Source of the DNA: an uncultured Oscillospiraceae bacterium
Lineage (GTDB): Bacteria; Bacillota; Clostridia; Oscillospirales; Ruminococcaceae
Direction: 5' to 3'
NCBI GenBank assembly: GCA_958427155.1
Contig: CAUABB010000008.1
Coordinates: 1-17,932, forward strand
Length of the DNA stretch: 17,932 bases
Shown one piece after another: positions 14,144-17,932 of the stretch. The notes below the pieces were generated by a model. It was not told where the DNA came from. It worked only from the letters and a program-made list of their open reading frames with translations, and did no database searches. The first letter of the stretch is position 1; every line of letters starts with the position of its first letter. Position numbers and translations under genes: made by a program.

Positions 14144-15031
14144 TTGCGTACGATTTTTTATACGGTAGGAAGACAGCAGAGCGGGATGACCGCTGTCGAT
14201 TACCTCAGGCACTGCCACGGCTACTCCAGGCGGATGATCACCCGTCTGAAGCAGGACTGTGGCAGTCTTGTTGTTAATGGGAGACAGGTTGAACGCCTGA
14301 CGGTTCCGCTTTCGGCAGGAGATCGGGTTGAGGTGCGGCTCGCGTCGGAAGAACAGGGCTTTTTGCCGAACGCGGCGCTTTGTGTCCCAGTCGTTTATGA
14401 AGATGAAGATGTTATTGTTGTTTCAAAACCGGCGGATATGCCGGTTCATCCTTCTTACAGACATCGGGAAGACACTTTGGCGAATGCCCTTGCAGCACTA
14501 TGCCCCTCTGCTGGGTTTCACCCCATCAACCGGCTGGATCGCGATACGTCCGGGCTTTGTGTTGTTGCAAAGAATTCTTTTGCAGCAGGCAGGCTCTCCG
14601 GGACGGTTTCCAAGGTCTACTTTGCGGTTGTAGAGGGGGAAGTTTCTCCTATGGAGGGCGTCCTTTCTTTCCCCATCGCACGGGAAAGGGAGAGTATGAT
14701 TCGCCGCTGTGTCAGTTCGGAAGGGAAACCAGCAGTTACGCGTTACCGGACCATTTTACGGGGCAATGGGCACACCCTTCTTGAAATACGGCTGGAAACC
14801 GGCAGAACGCATCAAATTCGGGTTCACTTTGCGCATATCGGCCACCCGTTGGCGGGAGATGACCTCTACGGCGGGGGGCGTAGATGGATTACGCGTCAGG
14901 CGCTTCATTGCGGGGAAATTCACCTGACACAGCCTGTGACGGGGGAGGCGCTTTGTTTGAAAACACCGATTCCGGGGGAAATGGAGCGGATTTTAAGACC
15001 GGAGTCTGATGAATTTGGTAAATCTATATAA
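14144..15031 (+). CDS. RluA-family 23S rRNA pseudouridine synthase (RluD-like)
   Basis: This 295-aa pseudouridine synthase has an N-terminal S4-like RNA-binding part (about residues 12-66, with SRRMITRLKQDCGSLVVNGRQV) and a catalytic domain. The catalytic Asp132 lies in INRLDRDTSGLCVVAKN; the family usually has H-R-L-D, so the Asn before Arg is a mild variant. The C-terminal RLETGRTHQIRVHFAHIGHP and L-A-G-D-D-L-Y-G-G complete the signature. It likely modifies uridines in 23S rRNA, but the site cannot be assigned. The start is probably TTG 14144, because a start further in (ATG at residue 15) would cut into the S4-like region and no in-frame ATG or GTG exists upstream before a stop. The ribosome site is weak, suggesting coupling to ilvE, 5 nt away. 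Confidence 0.88.
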   Translation: MRTIFYTVGRQQSGMTAVDYLRHCHGYSRRMITRLKQDCGSLVVNGRQVERLTVPLSAGDRVEVRLASEEQGFLPNAALCVPVVYEDEDVIVVSKPADMPVHPSYRHREDTLANALAALCPSAGFHPINRLDRDTSGLCVVAKNSFAAGRLSGTVSKVYFAVVEGEVSPMEGVLSFPIARERESMIRRCVSSEGKPAVTRYRTILRGNGHTLLEIRLETGRTHQIRVHFAHIGHPLAGDDLYGGGRRWITRQALHCGEIHLTQPVTGEALCLKTPIPGEMERILRPESDEFGKSI

Positions 15032-15109
15032 AAGTGGGGAAGAACAGGGCGTTTTTCTACACTGATATGTATATTTATTAGAAAAAATGAATATTTTTGC
15101 AAAAATCCC

Positions 15110-15138
15110 TTGCAAACATGAATAAAGTGTGATAAAGT
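15110..15138 (+). promoter_or_regulatory. Promoter of the amino-acid ABC transporter operon
   Basis: TTGCAA (15110-15115) is 17 nt from TAAAGT (15133-15138), which is preceded by TGA, an extended -10. It lies within the 142-nt gap after the pseudouridine synthase gene. The -10 matches 4 of 6 consensus bases. Confidence 0.5.
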
Positions 15139-15173
15139 TGTAACCAACAAATAAAAATTTGGAGGAAGCTTTT

Positions 15174-16004
15174 ATGAAAATCGCAAAAAAAATTCTTGCG
15201 GCTGTTCTTGCGCTTGGTATGTGCGGCGTAATGCTGACCGGCTGCAGCGAAGGTTCAAATCAACAGTCTGTTGACAAAATTAAAGAATCCGGAAAAATTA
15301 TTATGTATACCGACGCGGCTTTCCCGCCTTTCGAGTATAAGGAAGGACAGACCGTAAAGGGCGTTGACGTTGAAATCGGTTTGGAGATTGCGAAAGCGCT
15401 GGGCGTTGAGCTGGATGTACAGGATGTTAAATTTGACAGTATTGTCAGCAGCGTCCAGTCCGGAAAAGCGGCTTTTGGAGCCGCCGGTATCACGATCACG
15501 GATGAGCGGAAAGAAGCGGTTGATTTTTCCATTGAGTATTATACTTCTGTTCAGTATATCATCTGTCCGGAAGACGCGGATTATTCCAGCATGGCTGATC
15601 TGGCCGGAAAAACAATCGGCGTTCAGCTTGGTACGACCGGCGATTTCCTGGTAAGCGATTCTATCAACGGCACCGATGACGAGGAGACCGGAGAGCATAC
15701 AGCGGGTGTTATTGAGGGAACTGGCGCTGAGTGCAAACAGTACGCAAACGGGATTGAGGCCGCACAGGATATGATGAACGGACGGCTTGACGCTGTTGTT
15801 CTGGATAAACTTCCGGCAGAGTCCATTGTCAACAACAACAGCGGCTTGAAATGTGTTGAGGTTTCAGATGCGGAACCGGAGTCTTACGGAATTTGTGTTG
15901 CAAAGGGCAATACAGAGTTGCTGGATATTATCAACGAGGTTCTTGAGAATTTGATCGCTGAGGGTAAAATCGAGTCTTATGTTGTGGCTCATTCCGGCGT
16001 TTAA
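15174..16004 (+). CDS. Amino-acid ABC transporter substrate-binding lipoprotein
   Basis: This 276-aa family 3 extracellular solute-binding protein captures amino acid outside the membrane and delivers it to the permease. A lipoprotein signal (MKIAKKILAAVLALGMCGVM) ends in the lipobox Leu-Thr-Gly-Cys with Cys24 as the lipidated residue. Family motifs follow: FPPFEYKEGQTVKGVDVEIG, SGKAAFGAAGITITDERKEA then V-D-F-S, and NGRLDAVVLDKLPA. The Arg in D-E-R-K and the Asp in R-L-D-A sit where these proteins bind the amino acid's carboxylate and amino groups. ATG 15174 has GGAGGA at 15161-15166. Next to luxS a sulfur amino acid such as cystine is plausible but unproven. Confidence 0.93.
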   Translation: MKIAKKILAAVLALGMCGVMLTGCSEGSNQQSVDKIKESGKIIMYTDAAFPPFEYKEGQTVKGVDVEIGLEIAKALGVELDVQDVKFDSIVSSVQSGKAAFGAAGITITDERKEAVDFSIEYYTSVQYIICPEDADYSSMADLAGKTIGVQLGTTGDFLVSDSINGTDDEETGEHTAGVIEGTGAECKQYANGIEAAQDMMNGRLDAVVLDKLPAESIVNNNSGLKCVEVSDAEPESYGICVAKGNTELLDIINEVLENLIAEGKIESYVVAHSGV

Positions 16005-16042
16005 TGAATTCAGGCTTGCAGTAAAAAAATAAATTAAAACAT

Positions 16043-16070
16043 GCCCAGTGACGGATTGCGTTCGCTGGGC
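16043..16070 (+). other. Intergenic stem-loop between binding-protein and permease genes
   Basis: GCCCAGTGA (16043-16051) pairs with TCGCTGGGC (16062-16070), one G-U pair, loop of 10 nt, followed by TGTTGTGTT rather than a clean T run. Such elements often let the binding protein be made in excess by partial termination or by protecting the upstream mRNA from decay. Confidence 0.55.
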
Positions 16071-16147
16071 TGTTGTGTTATTCTAAATAGAGTACGGGAC
16101 AAGAAATAAAAACGGCTGTCCGGAATTTTTGCAGCGAAAGGATTTGT

Positions 16148-16873
16148 GTGCGTATGACGACGATTCCCCTCAGTTTTTTCGAAGATCTGGGGAATAACTT
16201 TTACAAGACGTTTATTGTGGAAGACCGCTATCTTACTTTCCTGCAGGGACTTGGAAACACGCTGCTGATCAGCTTGTTTGCCACCCTGATTGGGATTGCG
16301 ATCGGTATGATCATCGCAATTGTAAAAGTTTATCATCACCAGACCGGGAAATGGAAGGTTCCAAATGCAATTTGCGCCGCTTATACGGCGGTTATTCGCG
16401 GCACGCCTATGGTGGTGCAGCTTTTAATCATGTATTATTTGGTATTTAAATCCGCTCCCGCGAATATGTCGCTTTTTATTGCGATTCTTGCTTTCGGGTT
16501 TAATTCAGGGGCTTATGTCTCTGAAATTGTACGCGGCGGAATCTTGGCGGTTGACCGGGGGCAGATGGAAGCCGGGCGCTCCCTTGGCTTGACACAGGGC
16601 CAGACCATGAAGAGCATTATTTTGCCGCAGGCGGTCAAAAGCGTTCTTCCCGCTTTGGGGAATGAGTTTATCACATTGCTCAAGGAAACGTCAGTTGCCG
16701 GTTATATCGCGGTTACGGATTTAACCCGCGCGGCGGATCTTGTCCGGAGTAGGACCTTTGACGGCTTTTTTGCCTACATATCCATTGCGGTTGTTTATTT
16801 TGTGCTGGTAATGGGGATCAGCTGGCTGCTCAGAAAAGCGGAAAGGAGGCTGGCTAAGAGTGATCGACGTTAA
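16148..16873 (+). CDS. Amino-acid ABC transporter permease
   Basis: This 241-aa inner-membrane subunit belongs to the His/Glu/Gln/cystine (HisMQ-type) family. Hydrophobic segments cover roughly residues 36-62, 74-100, 105-130, 170-190 and 207-232. The cytoplasmic EAA loop that docks the ATPase is present as YVSEIVRGGILAVDRGQMEA and G-R-S-L-G-L followed by I-I-L-P-Q-A (about residues 126-163). The start is either GTG 16148, with AAAGGA 5 nt upstream, or ATG 16154, with an 11-nt gap; I keep GTG. The single permease gene implies a homodimer. It overlaps the ATPase gene by 14 nt, so translation is probably coupled. Confidence 0.92.
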   Translation: MRMTTIPLSFFEDLGNNFYKTFIVEDRYLTFLQGLGNTLLISLFATLIGIAIGMIIAIVKVYHHQTGKWKVPNAICAAYTAVIRGTPMVVQLLIMYYLVFKSAPANMSLFIAILAFGFNSGAYVSEIVRGGILAVDRGQMEAGRSLGLTQGQTMKSIILPQAVKSVLPALGNEFITLLKETSVAGYIAVTDLTRAADLVRSRTFDGFFAYISIAVVYFVLVMGISWLLRKAERRLAKSDRR

Positions 16874-17582
16874 AAATCTTACCAAATCATTTGGAGATCA
16901 TTTGGTACTCAACAATGTTTCGGAGCATATTGAAAAAGGTGAAAAAGTTGTTATTGTAGGACCGTCTGGCTCTGGAAAATCTACCTTTCTCCGCTGTCTG
17001 AATCTGTTGGAAATCCCAACTTCAGGCGAAATCTGGTTTGAGGGGAAGAAGATTAACGCTCCTAAGACGAATGTCAACAAGCTTCGTCAGAAAATGGGAA
17101 TGGTTTTTCAGCATTTTAATCTTTTTCCGCATTTGACGGTGATGCAGAATATCACGCTGGCGCCGGTTAAACTCAAGCTTCAGACGAAAGAGGAGGCGGA
17201 ACAAAACGCGGTTCGTTTGCTGGAGCGGATTGGACTGGCCGATAAAGTGGACGCGTATCCGTCCATGATTTCCGGTGGCCAGAAGCAGAGAATCGCCATT
17301 GTGCGAGCGCTCGCGATGAATCCGGATGTTATGCTATTTGATGAACCAACTTCGGCCCTTGACCCTGAGATGGTCGGAGAAGTTCTGGAACTGATGAAAG
17401 AGCTGGCGGACGATGGGATGACAATGGTAGTGGTCACTCATGAGATGGGCTTTGCCCGGGAAGTCGCCACCCGTGTGCTGTTTATGGACGAGGGCGGTAT
17501 TATGGAGCAGAATTCTCCAAAAGAATTTTTTGCGAATCCACAGAATCCTCGTTTACAGGATTTCTTGTCCAAAGTGCTTTAA
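16860..17582 (+). CDS. Amino-acid ABC transporter ATP-binding protein
   Basis: This 240-aa ATPase powers the transporter. Walker A is GPSGSGKS (34-41, Lys40), the Q-loop is Gln84 in VFQHFNLFPH, the signature is ISGGQKQ (137-143), Walker B ends in LFDEP (159-163) with catalytic Glu162, and the switch His194 lies in VVTHEMGFA. The L-N-L-L-E and DEPTSALDPEMVGEV context is typical of polar amino-acid importers (GlnQ/TcyC-like). GTG 16860 lies inside the permease gene, with AAAGGAGG at 16842-16849. luxS follows after 51 nt with neither a terminator nor a clear promoter. Confidence 0.94.
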   Translation: MIDVKNLTKSFGDHLVLNNVSEHIEKGEKVVIVGPSGSGKSTFLRCLNLLEIPTSGEIWFEGKKINAPKTNVNKLRQKMGMVFQHFNLFPHLTVMQNITLAPVKLKLQTKEEAEQNAVRLLERIGLADKVDAYPSMISGGQKQRIAIVRALAMNPDVMLFDEPTSALDPEMVGEVLELMKELADDGMTMVVVTHEMGFAREVATRVLFMDEGGIMEQNSPKEFFANPQNPRLQDFLSKVL

Positions 17583-17633
17583 AGAAAGTTCGTAAAGCTG
17601 ATTGTGAAACAGCATCATATGAGGGGGATCGAT

Positions 17634-17932
17634 ATGGAAAAGATTGCAAGTTTTACCGTGGATCATGATAAATTGGGTTTGGGAATGTATATTTCTCGGA
17701 TTGATGGAGACATTACTACCTATGATATTCGGATGAAAATCCCGAATAAAGGGGATTATCTGGACGTTCCCGCTATGCATACAATCGAGCATCTGTTCGC
17801 CACCTATGCCCGGAATACCGAATGGCGGGATCAGATTATTTATGTGGGTCCGATGGGGTGCCGGACTGGTTTTTATCTTCTGACCAGAAATGTTCCGAAT
17901 GAAGCGGCAATTAAGCTGACTTATGACGCGTT
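17634..17932 (+). CDS. luxS: S-ribosylhomocysteine lyase, 3'-truncated by the window
   Basis: The first 99 codons of LuxS are present. It cleaves S-ribosylhomocysteine to homocysteine and the AI-2 precursor DPD in the activated-methyl cycle. PAMHTIEHLFATYAR carries zinc ligands His49 and His53 and the catalytic Glu52; GPMGCRTGFYLL carries the catalytic Cys76, equivalent to Cys84 of the B. subtilis enzyme. The third zinc ligand, a later Cys, is beyond the edge. ATG 17634 has GAGGGGG at 17621-17627. Its position directly after an amino-acid transporter suggests a shared transcript linking methyl-cycle recycling with sulfur amino-acid uptake; this is inference. Confidence 0.95.
   Translation, partial: MEKIASFTVDHDKLGLGMYISRIDGDITTYDIRMKIPNKGDYLDVPAMHTIEHLFATYARNTEWRDQIIYVGPMGCRTGFYLLTRNVPNEAAIKLTYDA

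Noticed and set aside
1..17932. CRISPR arrays, tRNA or rRNA genes, transposases, integrases
   Set aside because: I looked for regularly spaced repeats, cloverleaf-like segments and recombinase motifs on both strands and saw none.

Overview
The window reads as chromosome from a low-to-mid GC, Gram-positive anaerobe of the class Clostridia, probably the Oscillospiraceae/Ruminococcaceae side. This is inferred from NdoA-type MazF, LuxS, two GH120 beta-xylosidases, a lipoprotein-type amino-acid binding protein, purine-rich Shine-Dalgarno sites and T-tailed terminators. No database search was possible, so all family names come from motif recognition.

Layout, left to right. (1) 1-572: 3' part of rsmI (16S rRNA methyltransferase) and its terminator. 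(2) 603-1199: a lone PD-(D/E)XK nuclease-fold gene with its own promoter. (3) 1235-5307: two tandem, cytoplasmic GH120 beta-xylosidase genes, each followed by a hairpin terminator. (4) 5484-5903: an orphan mazF toxin-family gene with no visible antitoxin. (5) 5904-6555: a patchwork region. It holds a structured stretch ending in a strong terminator, an Arc-type ribbon-helix-helix gene broken by an in-frame TGA, an intact CopG-type ribbon-helix-helix gene, and a palindrome-rich divergent control region. (6) 6556-7032: a SLOG-family (YpsA/DUF1273-like) gene. (7) 7080-8366: an MFS transporter on the minus strand with its own promoter. (8) 8370-12886: a minus-strand glgP then GH13 operon for intracellular alpha-glucan breakdown. 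It has a strong promoter and a perfect 16-bp palindrome in its leader. (9) 12946-15031: ilvE and an RluA-family pseudouridine synthase on the plus strand. (10) 15110-17932: a polar amino-acid ABC transporter operon (binding lipoprotein, permease, ATPase) running directly into luxS, which is cut by the window edge.

The coherent functions are carbohydrate use and amino-acid metabolism. The GH120 pair would release xylose from imported xylo-oligosaccharides. GlgP and the GH13 enzyme would turn glycogen or maltodextrins into glucose-1-phosphate and short sugars. The ABC transporter next to luxS hints at sulfur amino-acid supply. I saw no rRNA, tRNA, CRISPR array, transposase or integrase. The most unusual part is 5904-6555, which looks like the eroded remnant of an accessory element with a candidate small RNA and a broken regulator.
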